A stretch of 64,000 bases of DNA from Acidobacteriota bacterium (lineage in GTDB: Bacteria; Acidobacteriota; Blastocatellia; Pyrinomonadales; Pyrinomonadaceae). Position numbers and translations under genes: made by a program. Under the pieces are notes generated by a model. The model worked only from the letters and a program-made list of their open reading frames with translations, made no database searches and was not told where the DNA came from. The stretch spans positions 1 to 64,000 of the forward strand of contig JAHBSJ010000008.1 in NCBI GenBank assembly GCA_019639155.1, written 5' to 3'. Shown here piece by piece: positions 46,671 to 54,214 of the stretch (positions are counted from its first letter, which is position 1; every line of letters begins with the position of its first letter).

Positions 46671-47714
46671 CTAGACCTCGGCGTCTGTCTTGCGTTTGCT
46701 GCCGAAGACCCAAGCAATGAATATCGACACCACATACAGCGCGGTCATTGGCATCGCAAACAGCATCATGTTTGGCACGTCGCCCGTCGGGGAAACAACA
46801 GCGGCGACGATGAGGATAACAACCAGAGAGATCTTCCAACTGCGGATCATCAGGCCTGCAGAGACCAGCCCGATGCGCGAAAGAACATAGGTAATGGCGG
46901 GCATTTGGAATATTACGCCCATCGCCAACATTATGATGGTGATAAAATCCAAATAATCACTTGCCCTCAAGACCGGCTTGAAGTTTTCGCCTAATGCCAG
47001 CAGGTATCTGACCGCAGGAGGAAATACGATGTAGTAGGCAAACGCGACGCCCAGAACGAAAGAGATCGTAGAAAGGCCGATGAACGGGGTCACATATTTC
47101 CGTTCGTGCAGATATAAGGCCGGTGATATGAAACCCCATATCTGCCAGAGTAGGAACGGTACCGAAAGGGCCAGTGCCGCATAAAGCGATACCGTGACAT
47201 AGAGTGTAAACGGCTCCACTGCGGTCGTAAAGACCATCCGCTCTTCCATTCCCGCTTCGCCTGTTCCATCCAAAACGACCGGCAGCCTCATTCCTTTTGG
47301 AATTATCGCGTTTGATGTAACTAACTTCTCTGTCGTAAAGAGGCCCGGCTCGCCCGCCGCGTCAACGGCTACTTCCGCGGAAACCGTCGCTCCTGCAGGC
47401 ACAACACCCATTCCGACCCGGAAAGTACGGTCAAAAACGTATCGGCCTTGGTCGCCGATCTTGAGTTCGCCGATGGATAGTATCCTTTCTTCGCCGGTCA
47501 GGCCGGCAACCGGTAATTCACGCCTCTCGGCCTCAGAAAGAGCCTGCCGGATGGGAACCGAAAGAAATTCGTATATTCGGTCTGAAACGAACCAGCACGC
47601 AACGAACGCCAGAACGACGATAATGACAGAATTGACCAGCCGCCGCCGCAGCTCGTCCAGGTGCTCCAGAAACGACATCTGTGCCGTTGGATCTGTGTTT
47701 TCGACTGCTGGCAT
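46671..47714 (-). CDS. tatC: Sec-independent protein translocase subunit TatC, expanded periplasmic loop
   Basis: The core of the twin-arginine translocase, which recognises the Tat signals seen here in the SGNH hydrolase and the FAD lipoprotein. The 347-residue product has MSFLEHLDELRRRLVNSVII at the N-terminus, WQIWGFISPALYLHERKYV, FVLGVAFAYYIVFPPAVRYL and IFQMPAITYVLSRIGLV. Between TM1 and TM2 it carries a loop of about 115 residues (52-168) where ordinary TatC proteins have about 40. An in-frame GTG at 47738 would overlap tatB; the ATG at 47714 is preferred. Confidence 0.92.
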   Translation of the reverse strand: MPAVENTDPTAQMSFLEHLDELRRRLVNSVIIVVLAFVACWFVSDRIYEFLSVPIRQALSEAERRELPVAGLTGEERILSIGELKIGDQGRYVFDRTFRVGMGVVPAGATVSAEVAVDAAGEPGLFTTEKLVTSNAIIPKGMRLPVVLDGTGEAGMEERMVFTTAVEPFTLYVTVSLYAALALSVPFLLWQIWGFISPALYLHERKYVTPFIGLSTISFVLGVAFAYYIVFPPAVRYLLALGENFKPVLRASDYLDFITIIMLAMGVIFQMPAITYVLSRIGLVSAGLMIRSWKISLVVILIVAAVVSPTGDVPNMMLFAMPMTALYVVSIFIAWVFGSKRKTDAEV

Positions 47715-47728
47715 CTTAGGCCTGTGAT

Positions 47729-48130
47729 CTAAAGCCACTCGGCTCTCTCATTCTCTTTTGTAACCTTTTCGTCGGCAGTGTCTTTCTGATCGATCTGTTC
47801 AGAAAGCTCGGTTCGGTTGCTGAGCCGTTTAAATGCTTCCGGGTCGACTTCCTTCACGCTGGGTTTGGCCGATTGGTGATCTTCGGCATTCGAAACCGTT
47901 TCCTCCGACTCTAACTCACTGAGCTGCAAGGACTTAGCTTCTTCCTCGAAATTGACCTCGCGTGACCAGGTCTCTCTGAACTCTCCCGCCGTCGAGCGAA
48001 ATTCCGCCATCATTTTCCCGATCTTTCGCGCCATCAGCGGCAATTTGCGCGGCCCCAGAAAGATCAGCGCAACGATCCCTATCAGGATCAGTTCAGATGT
48101 GCCGAGCGATTCGAAAATGAATAGGAACAT
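47729..48130 (-). CDS. tatB: Sec-independent protein translocase subunit TatA/TatB
   Basis: The 133-residue product has one N-terminal helix (SLGTSELILIGIVALIFLGP), the FLGPRKLPLMARKIGK hinge and amphipathic helix, then a long acidic, disordered tail. Length and the E-L-x-L-I start resemble TatB; in two-component Tat systems a TatA serves both roles, and no other tatA/tatB gene is in the window. The ATG overlaps the parB stop as TGATG, and tatC follows after 14 bp. Confidence 0.88.
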   Translation of the reverse strand: MFLFIFESLGTSELILIGIVALIFLGPRKLPLMARKIGKMMAEFRSTAGEFRETWSREVNFEEEAKSLQLSELESEETVSNAEDHQSAKPSVKEVDPEAFKRLSNRTELSEQIDQKDTADEKVTKENERAEWL

Positions 48131-48993
48131 CAATTCTGCCCCGCGATGATTAGCCGATAGATACGATCAAGGTCGTCGAGATTATAGTATTCGATCTCGA
48201 TCTTTCCCGCCGATCCCTTACCATTTGGCCGGATCTTTACGTTTGTCTTAAGCTCACGCATCAAACGAACCTCGGCTGCCTTAATATTTGGGTCTGCGGC
48301 GGTCTCTTTTCCTTTGGTTCCGGGCCTATGGACGTTTCGATTAGCCTTGATGGCATTCTCGACCTCGCGCACTGAAAGACCTTTCTCTATGATCGCGTCG
48401 GCGACGGACCTTTGAACATCGGGGTCATCTGTCAATAGCAAAGCCCTGCCGTGGCCCGCTGAGAGCATTCCATTTTCAAGGTCCTTTTGGATTGTCGCAG
48501 GAAGCTTCAGCAGACGCATGGCTGTGGTGATAGATGTCCTCGATCGCCCGACCCGTTCAGCGACCGCTTCTTGCGTAAGTCCAATGTTATCAATAAGTTT
48601 GCGGTATGCTGAGGCTTCCTCGATCGGGTTCAATTCCTGTCGTTGAATATTCTCGATCAAGGCCAACTCCAACAATTTCTCGTCTGATACCTCCCGTACC
48701 GCAACCGGCACGCGACGCAATTCAGCCTTTTGCGCTGCCCTCCAACGCCTCTCTCCCGCAACGATCTGGTACCTTGTTCCAACCTGTCGAACAACGATCG
48801 GCTGTACAATGCCGTTTGATCTGATCGATTGAGCGAGTTCTTCAAGTGCGTCGTCGGCGAATCGCGATCTGGGTTGATCGGGATTGGGCTCGATCAGGTC
48901 AATATCGATCTCAGTCGTTTTGCTCTCGGCGGCCGGAGCACTTGCCTCTCCCAGCAAGGCATTCAGCCCTCGGCCAAGAGGTTGTCTAGCCAT
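48130..48993 (-). CDS. parB: Chromosome-partitioning protein ParB
   Basis: A CTP-dependent clamp that loads at parS and organises the origin region. The 287-residue product has IDIDLIEPNPDQPRSRF, then VAGERRWRAAQKAELRRVPV (the GERRxRA CTP-binding motif), NIQRQELNPIEEASAYRKLI and the HTH LTQEAVAERVGRSRTSITTA. A C-terminal dimerisation helix ends the protein. It overlaps the parA gene by 8 bp and abuts tatB (TGATG). Confidence 0.95.
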   Translation of the reverse strand: MARQPLGRGLNALLGEASAPAAESKTTEIDIDLIEPNPDQPRSRFADDALEELAQSIRSNGIVQPIVVRQVGTRYQIVAGERRWRAAQKAELRRVPVAVREVSDEKLLELALIENIQRQELNPIEEASAYRKLIDNIGLTQEAVAERVGRSRTSITTAMRLLKLPATIQKDLENGMLSAGHGRALLLTDDPDVQRSVADAIIEKGLSVREVENAIKANRNVHRPGTKGKETAADPNIKAAEVRLMRELKTNVKIRPNGKGSAGKIEIEYYNLDDLDRIYRLIIAGQN

Positions 48994-49747
48994 TTGTTAG
49001 AATCTCCTTTGCCAATTGTTTATAGCTCTCGGCCCCTCGCGATCTGGGGTCGTAGATCGCAATAGGCTTTCCGAAACTCGGGGCTTCCGCCAGCCTTACA
49101 TTTCTGGGGATCACCGTTTTGAGTACACGGGACCCGTAAAAATCCCTTAGATCTTTGGCGACTGCGGACGAAAGGTTCGTTCTTTCATCGTACATCGTCA
49201 ACAGAAGGCCCTCGATCGCTAAATTCGGATTCAGCTCCCGTCTTAGTCTTGCCAATGTGTCAAATAACTCTGTGACCCCTTCGAGTGCATAATATTCGCA
49301 TTGGATCGGAACCAAAAGCGTATCTGCAGCGGTCAGGCCGTTCAGTGTAAGCAGTCCTAATGACGGTGGGCAATCTATTATCAAATAATGAAAAAAAGGG
49401 CGAACCTCCTCTATCAACTTCTTCAGAGCCCCTGAGCGCTCTGCAGATTCGACCAGTTCGACCTCGGCACCCGCTAAATTCTTGTCTGAAGGCAACACCC
49501 AAAGGGTAGAGATGTCGGTCGAAACGACCAGTTCCCTGACAGGTTCACCGCCGATCAACGCGTCGTAAAGGCTTTTGCGAGAGACATTTCGGGGAACACC
49601 CGCCCCGGAGGTCGCATTTGCCTGGGGATCGGCATCGATCAACAAGACTTTTTTCCCTTCAAGCGCCAATGCCGCGGCCAAATTGACGGCCGTCGTCGTT
49701 TTCCCTACTCCGCCTTTTTGGTTCGCAACAGCGATAACTCTGCCCAT
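48986..49747 (-). CDS. parA: Chromosome-partitioning ATPase ParA (Soj)
   Basis: The 253-residue product has the deviant Walker A NQKGGVGKTTTAVNLAAALA near the N-terminus, VLLIDADPQANAT (A') and FHYLIIDCPPSLGLLTLN (Walker B). This is the chromosomal Soj type without an N-terminal HTH. It lies between mnmG and parB; the rsmG (gidB) gene usually found between mnmG and parA is absent. An extended -10 and the parS-like palindromes lie upstream. Confidence 0.95.
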   Translation of the reverse strand: MGRVIAVANQKGGVGKTTTAVNLAAALALEGKKVLLIDADPQANATSGAGVPRNVSRKSLYDALIGGEPVRELVVSTDISTLWVLPSDKNLAGAEVELVESAERSGALKKLIEEVRPFFHYLIIDCPPSLGLLTLNGLTAADTLLVPIQCEYYALEGVTELFDTLARLRRELNPNLAIEGLLLTMYDERTNLSSAVAKDLRDFYGSRVLKTVIPRNVRLAEAPSFGKPIAIYDPRSRGAESYKQLAKEILTNG

Positions 49748-49764
49748 TTAAAGCAATTACTGTT

Positions 49765-49773
49765 AATCTAGCA
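49765..49773 (-). promoter_or_regulatory. Extended -10 promoter of parA-parB
   Basis: On the minus strand TGCTAGATT fits TGnTAnnnT and resembles the recF element TGCTAGAAT. It lies about 20 bp before the parA ATG. The nearest parS-like palindrome begins 28 bp upstream, over the -35 position, so ParB could repress its own operon. Confidence 0.4.
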
Positions 49774-49800
49774 CACAGCCTGTCCAGGAGCGAATGGAAA

Positions 49801-49816
49801 TGTGGCACGTGCCACA
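49801..49816. promoter_or_regulatory. parS-like palindrome 1
   Basis: TGTGGCACGTGCCACA is a perfect 16-bp palindrome (18 bp with flanking A/T). It keeps the CACGTG core and the outer TGT/ACA of parS (consensus TGTTNCACGTGNAACA) but has GG/CC where parS has TN/NA. Confidence 0.65.
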
Positions 49817-49837
49817 TCAAAAGCACGTGATCGATCT

Positions 49838-49853
49838 TGTGGTACGTGCCACA
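49838..49853. promoter_or_regulatory. parS-like palindrome 2
   Basis: TGTGGTACGTGCCACA differs from palindrome 1 at one base. A third CACGTG core lies between them at 49824-49829, so the three centres are spaced 18 and 19 bp apart. Confidence 0.6.
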
Positions 49854-49870
49854 TTTGAACACCGATTCGT

Positions 49871-51751
49871 CTAACGCCGGTTCGTGCCTGCTGCAGTGAG
49901 GTGAACAAGAACCGAGGAAAGCGCGGCAGGGGTCAGCCCGGAGACAGACCTGACCTGACCGAAATTACTCGGTCTTGCCCTTTCCAGTCTTTCCACCATT
50001 TCATTTGATAATCCACCTATTGACGAGAACACAAAATCGTCCGGAACTTTCAAACTATCGTGATTATTGACCCTTTCCGCGGCGGCTCGATGTTTTTCGA
50101 TGTATCCTCTGTACAGCGAATCCGCAAGTACCGATTCGAGATCCTCCGCAGAAACCTCAGTTTGCAGCTCGGCCGGCAGCAGCCGCCTGATCAGATCCGG
50201 GGTAACACCTTGGCGCATCGCAAGCTGAGAAAGCGTAAAGGAATCGCCGAGATCCTTGCCCAAAATGCCCGACACTCCTGCGTATTCGGGCGATGAACGC
50301 CTAAATCGCGAGTTATCGAGAGCCGCCTGGAGTCTTGCCAACCTTTCTCGTTTATTATTGAACCTGTCCCATTCCAGATCGCCGATCAAACCGATCCCTC
50401 GACCTTTTTCCGTGAGCCGCCTATCAGCATTATCATGACGCAGAGTCAATCGAGCCTCGGCACGGGACGTGAACAAACGGTACGGCTCATCGACGCCATG
50501 CCTTATCAGGTCGTCGGCCAACACTCCTATATAGGCCTCATCGCGGCCCAAAACAAAAGGCTGCCGTTTTTCGACTTTAAACGCCGCATTTATTCCGGCC
50601 AAAAGCCCCTGGCACGCCGCCTCTTCATACCCTGTAGTGCCGTTTATCTGCCCGGCCAGGAACAGCCCGTCGATCCTGGAACTTTCCATCGTCGGCTTGA
50701 GTTCTCTGGGATCCACAAAATCATATTCGATAGCATAACCGGGCCGAATGATCCTTACATTTTCAAATCCTTCGATCATTCGAAGAAGTTCCAGCTGCAG
50801 CCCCGATGGCAACGAAGTCGAAAATCCGTTCAGATAGACCTCGTTCGTATCGTGCCCTTCCGGTTCGAGGAACAGCTGGTGCCTATCTTTCTCAGCAAAC
50901 TTAACGACCTTGTCTTCAATAGATGGGCAATATCGGGGACCAACACCCTTTATCTTCCCCGAATAAAGTGGAGATTGATCCAAATTGCCTCGAATTTCGC
51001 TGTGAATATGTTCGTTGGTGTAGCCGATAAAACAATTTATCTGCTTTTGCTCGATCTTATCAGTGGAAAACGAAAACGGTACGGGGCGTTCATCGGGCGG
51101 CTGAGGTTCAAAAGCATCCCAATCTATCGTTCTTCCGTCAAGCCTCGGCGGAGTTCCGGTTTTTAGACGACCGACTGGAAATCGCAGGCGTTTCAGATCC
51201 TCAGCCAATTCTATCGAAGCGGGTTCGCCCGCGCGTCCGGCGGAGTAGGTTGTTCGGCCGGCGTGGATCATCCCGTTAAGAAATGTCCCGGTGGCAATGA
51301 CCACAGCAGACGCACCAAACCGTCTCGAATCTTGGAGCTCTACACCTGTAACCCTATTATTTACAACAATTAACTCAACTACAACTCCTTGCCGGAGACA
51401 AAGGTCGCCGGTGTTTTCCAGGAGAGAACGCATCTCTGTTCGATAAAGTGACCGGTCGGCCTGGGCACGCGGCGACTGTACAGCAGGGCCTCTCGATCGA
51501 TTCAAGAGTCTGAATTGGATTCCTGCTCGGTCGATGAGACGGCCCATGATCCCGCCGAGAGCATCTATTTCTCGGACCACATGGCCCTTTGCGATGCCTC
51601 CCACCGCGGGATTGCACGACATCTGTCCGACAAGGTCCAAGTTGATAGTGACGAGTGCGGTCCTTACGCCGAGGCGCGCCGCAGCAGATGCCGCTTCGCA
51701 TCCGGCATGACCCGCTCCTACAACAATTACATCGAACGTCTCGTCAAACAT
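49871..51751 (-). CDS. mnmG: tRNA uridine-5-carboxymethylaminomethyl synthesis enzyme MnmG (GidA)
   Basis: With MnmE it places carboxymethylaminomethyl on wobble uridine, the same base that MnmA thiolates. The 626-residue product has the FAD fold [20 protein letters not shown] at the N-terminus, [37 protein letters not shown] and [19 protein letters not shown], all MnmG signatures. Normal length. Followed by parA-parB, the common mnmG-par order near the replication origin. Confidence 0.95.
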   Translation of the reverse strand: MFDETFDVIVVGAGHAGCEAASAAARLGVRTALVTINLDLVGQMSCNPAVGGIAKGHVVREIDALGGIMGRLIDRAGIQFRLLNRSRGPAVQSPRAQADRSLYRTEMRSLLENTGDLCLRQGVVVELIVVNNRVTGVELQDSRRFGASAVVIATGTFLNGMIHAGRTTYSAGRAGEPASIELAEDLKRLRFPVGRLKTGTPPRLDGRTIDWDAFEPQPPDERPVPFSFSTDKIEQKQINCFIGYTNEHIHSEIRGNLDQSPLYSGKIKGVGPRYCPSIEDKVVKFAEKDRHQLFLEPEGHDTNEVYLNGFSTSLPSGLQLELLRMIEGFENVRIIRPGYAIEYDFVDPRELKPTMESSRIDGLFLAGQINGTTGYEEAACQGLLAGINAAFKVEKRQPFVLGRDEAYIGVLADDLIRHGVDEPYRLFTSRAEARLTLRHDNADRRLTEKGRGIGLIGDLEWDRFNNKRERLARLQAALDNSRFRRSSPEYAGVSGILGKDLGDSFTLSQLAMRQGVTPDLIRRLLPAELQTEVSAEDLESVLADSLYRGYIEKHRAAAERVNNHDSLKVPDDFVFSSIGGLSNEMVERLERARPSNFGQVRSVSGLTPAALSSVLVHLTAAGTNRR

Positions 51752-51840
51752 ACCCGATCCGGTAATACAAACCGAAACGGTCAGTTTATAACAGTGTCAG
51801 GGATTTGGAAAGAAATTTTGATGACCTGCGGGATGACGTT

Positions 51841-52698
51841 TCAACTGAAACATCGGCATATTTCAACGGATCGGTCGGCTCCTGCAGCTACTGCTAGGGA
51901 CACACTTCCCAATGTTGATCGTTCGCTTATTGAAGACGCACTATGAGGGCCTACCAAGATCGCGTCGGCTCTCCAATCGATCGCTTCATTGAGAATACCG
52001 GTGACCGGATCGCCGAATCTCACTGCGACATCAGATAGAATGTTTGCCTTGCTGAGTCGTTTTCTCGACCTTTCGCATAAAGTTTCCGCCCACTGCTGTA
52101 CGTACCGTTCGCTGACGGCAACGTCCCTGATCTGCGGTGCGAATCTTCCTATGGTCGACAACACGGAGGAATCAGCCACGCTGACGAACCTTACCTCGAG
52201 GCCGTTAGGCCAAGTTCTGGACAATAGTGATTCGACCGCACATTTAGAACCGGCACTTCCATCGTAGCCTACCAGCACTCGTGCCGGCCTGGCTTCCTTT
52301 ACGCCGGGAGCTCTTGATATCCGGACAGAGCATGTCGTATTGGAAATAACCTTTTGTGAAACCGGGCCGAGTTTGAAATGACCATCGGCATCGGGACTTC
52401 CCGGTTCACCAAGCATTATCATGTCCGGGTGAAAACCGTCCGCCTCGCGCGCTATCGATCCGGCTGCATCCCCCGAATCCAGCCGGTATTGGAAAACGTA
52501 ATTCGGAAATCGCTTACACATTTCCCGGTGAACAGATTCGGCGAGGCCGTTGGCGTCTGCCTCGGTTTTCGGAAAAATCAAGGGATCAACCACCACCAAG
52601 ATCCGGATCTCGGACTTTGGCGGCAACCCCGCAAAAGTAAGATCCTCGAATATCGCTGACGATGCAGAGGATCCGTTGTACCCGATCATGACCCGCAT
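51841..52698 (-). CDS. Tandem universal stress protein
   Basis: The 285-residue product has two UspA domains: 1-130 (MRVMIGYNGSSASSAIFEDL, ...DMIMLGEPGSPDADGHFKLG) and about 140-285 (ARVLVGYDGSAGSKCAVESL, ...DAILVGPHSASSISERSTLG). The second retains a form of the G-x2-G-x9-G-[ST] nucleotide motif (STLGSVS); the first has LGPVS. The frame is open upstream to a TTG at 52767, but the ATG at 52698 begins exactly at the first beta strand. Divergent from the AstE/GCS2-like operon. Confidence 0.85.
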   Translation of the reverse strand: MRVMIGYNGSSASSAIFEDLTFAGLPPKSEIRILVVVDPLIFPKTEADANGLAESVHREMCKRFPNYVFQYRLDSGDAAGSIAREADGFHPDMIMLGEPGSPDADGHFKLGPVSQKVISNTTCSVRISRAPGVKEARPARVLVGYDGSAGSKCAVESLLSRTWPNGLEVRFVSVADSSVLSTIGRFAPQIRDVAVSERYVQQWAETLCERSRKRLSKANILSDVAVRFGDPVTGILNEAIDWRADAILVGPHSASSISERSTLGSVSLAVAAGADRSVEICRCFS

Positions 52699-52804
52699 AA
52701 CTTTAGAACCACCTGATTCAATTTCCGGCAACGGCCCGGCCTGTTTGCCTGCCGACCGTTGGTGCAAGCACTATGCCAGCAAAAGCTCCCATTTTGATCA
52801 AATT

Positions 52805-52834
52805 TTCACACCTAAAGTGTGTGAATTTACACAC
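52805..52834. promoter_or_regulatory. Overlapping inverted repeats between divergent usp and AstE-like genes
   Basis: TTCACAC (52805-52811) is inverted by GTGTGAA (52819-52825), and GTGTG (52819-52823) by CACAC (52830-52834) with N6 spacing. The spacing and TGTGA-like half-sites recall CRP/FNR operators, and a CRP/FNR-family regulator is encoded 4 kb away, but the fit to TGTGA-N6-TCACA is only partial. Confidence 0.35.
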
Positions 52835-52988
52835 GCGCCGTTAAAATCTTCTCACCTGCGATCTGTTTCAGCCCCAATTTGCCGAATTTCAGCACTCTTG
52901 CCTGCCGAATTCAACCGATTTAATTGGAATGAATATTGCAGGAATGATTTTGTATTTGTATTTTTTGCCCCGAAATAGGAGGAGTTCG

Positions 52989-54212
52989 GTGACGCCCCAA
53001 TTATCAACTGACGAACGAACTATTCACCGGCCTGATCATGGATCAGGAGCTTTCATTGCAGGGGACCACAATATTGCATCCTTCATCGGTGATGCCGCCG
53101 GACCTACGTTGATCGTGGTCGGCGGGTTACATGGAAACGAGAGTGCGGGAGTCTTCGCGCTACGCAATGTAGCTTCTACGCTCAGGGATCAAAGTGATCG
53201 TATACGAGGAAGAGTCGTGTTCCTTTCCGGAAACACACGCGCGTTGTTCGAGGGCAAACGATACATTGAGCATGATCTGAACAGAGCGTGGACACCTTCC
53301 GCGATGTCAAGGGTCGGTTCGCAGGAATTGCTCCAGACATCTGAGGGCATTGAACTTACCGAACTTGACTCGATTCTCGACAGTATCCTTATTACCGCAA
53401 GGGACGAGGTATATGTTCTGGATCTTCATTCCACATCCGCTGACGGGATGCCATTTGCGACCGTCGGCGATACGCTGCGTAATCGCAAATTTGCGCAGCA
53501 ATTTCCGGTCGCGATCCTGCTCGGCATCGAAGAGCAGTTGGAGGGTACAATGCTCGAATACGTGAACAACCTCGGAGCCGTCACCCTGGGCTTCGAGGGC
53601 GGACAGCATTATTCGGAAAAGACCGTAAAGAATCATGAAGCTCTTGTTTGGATTGCACTCGCGAACTCCGGCATTCTCGCCGAAACGGACATTCCGAATT
53701 TCAATGAGCAATATTCGCGACTCGACTCGGCGGTTGATGGATCAAGAATTTTCGAGATACGGTATCGTCACCCTGTAAAGCCGGAGGACGATTTCATTAT
53801 GGACGCCGGCTATAGCAATTTCGATCCGATCGAAAAAGGACAAGCACTTGCGTCCGACCGAAACGGAAGGATATTTGCCGGAGAGAAAGGTGTTCTGTTG
53901 ATGCCGCTGTATCAGAAGCTCGGCGAGGACGGATTTTTTACCGGACGGCGCATCTCGCCGTTTTGGTTGTGGCTGAGCGGAGTTTTACGACGCGTCGGGG
54001 TTCAGTATTGGGTGCGGATATTACCAGGAGTGAGACGAGACGGCAAAGACCCAGAAACATTGATCGTAAACACGAGTGTGGCACGTGTTTTCCCTTTGCA
54101 AATATTCCACCTCTTAGGATTTAGACGACGCAGATGGATCGGGAAGACGCTGGTGGTCAGCAGACGAAAACATGACGTTATAAGCCCCTTTGTCAGCGAA
54201 AGGGCCGGATAG
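52989..54212 (+). CDS. Succinylglutamate desuccinylase/aspartoacylase-family zinc amidohydrolase
   Basis: A metal-dependent amidohydrolase that removes an acyl group from an acyl-amino acid or similar amide. The 407-residue product carries LIVVGGLHGNESAG, with zinc ligands in HGNE (about H48, E51), then RYIEHDLNRAW, YVLDLHSTSADGMPFATVGD (third ligand His) and a C-terminal beta domain (about 280-350). The frame is open to 52929, but AGGAGG at 52977 serves the GTG at 52989. It is 2 bp upstream of the GCS2-CBS gene. The substrate is unknown; classical AstE and aspartoacylase are shorter. Confidence 0.82.
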   Translation: MTPQLSTDERTIHRPDHGSGAFIAGDHNIASFIGDAAGPTLIVVGGLHGNESAGVFALRNVASTLRDQSDRIRGRVVFLSGNTRALFEGKRYIEHDLNRAWTPSAMSRVGSQELLQTSEGIELTELDSILDSILITARDEVYVLDLHSTSADGMPFATVGDTLRNRKFAQQFPVAILLGIEEQLEGTMLEYVNNLGAVTLGFEGGQHYSEKTVKNHEALVWIALANSGILAETDIPNFNEQYSRLDSAVDGSRIFEIRYRHPVKPEDDFIMDAGYSNFDPIEKGQALASDRNGRIFAGEKGVLLMPLYQKLGEDGFFTGRRISPFWLWLSGVLRRVGVQYWVRILPGVRRDGKDPETLIVNTSVARVFPLQIFHLLGFRRRRWIGKTLVVSRRKHDVISPFVSERAG

Positions 54213-54214
54213 CT

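Noticed and set aside
49801..49853. Terminator of mnmG rather than parS-like sites
   Set aside because: The palindromes lie beyond the mnmG stop on the side where parA begins and have no U-run; the CACGTG core and spacing fit ParB sites better.
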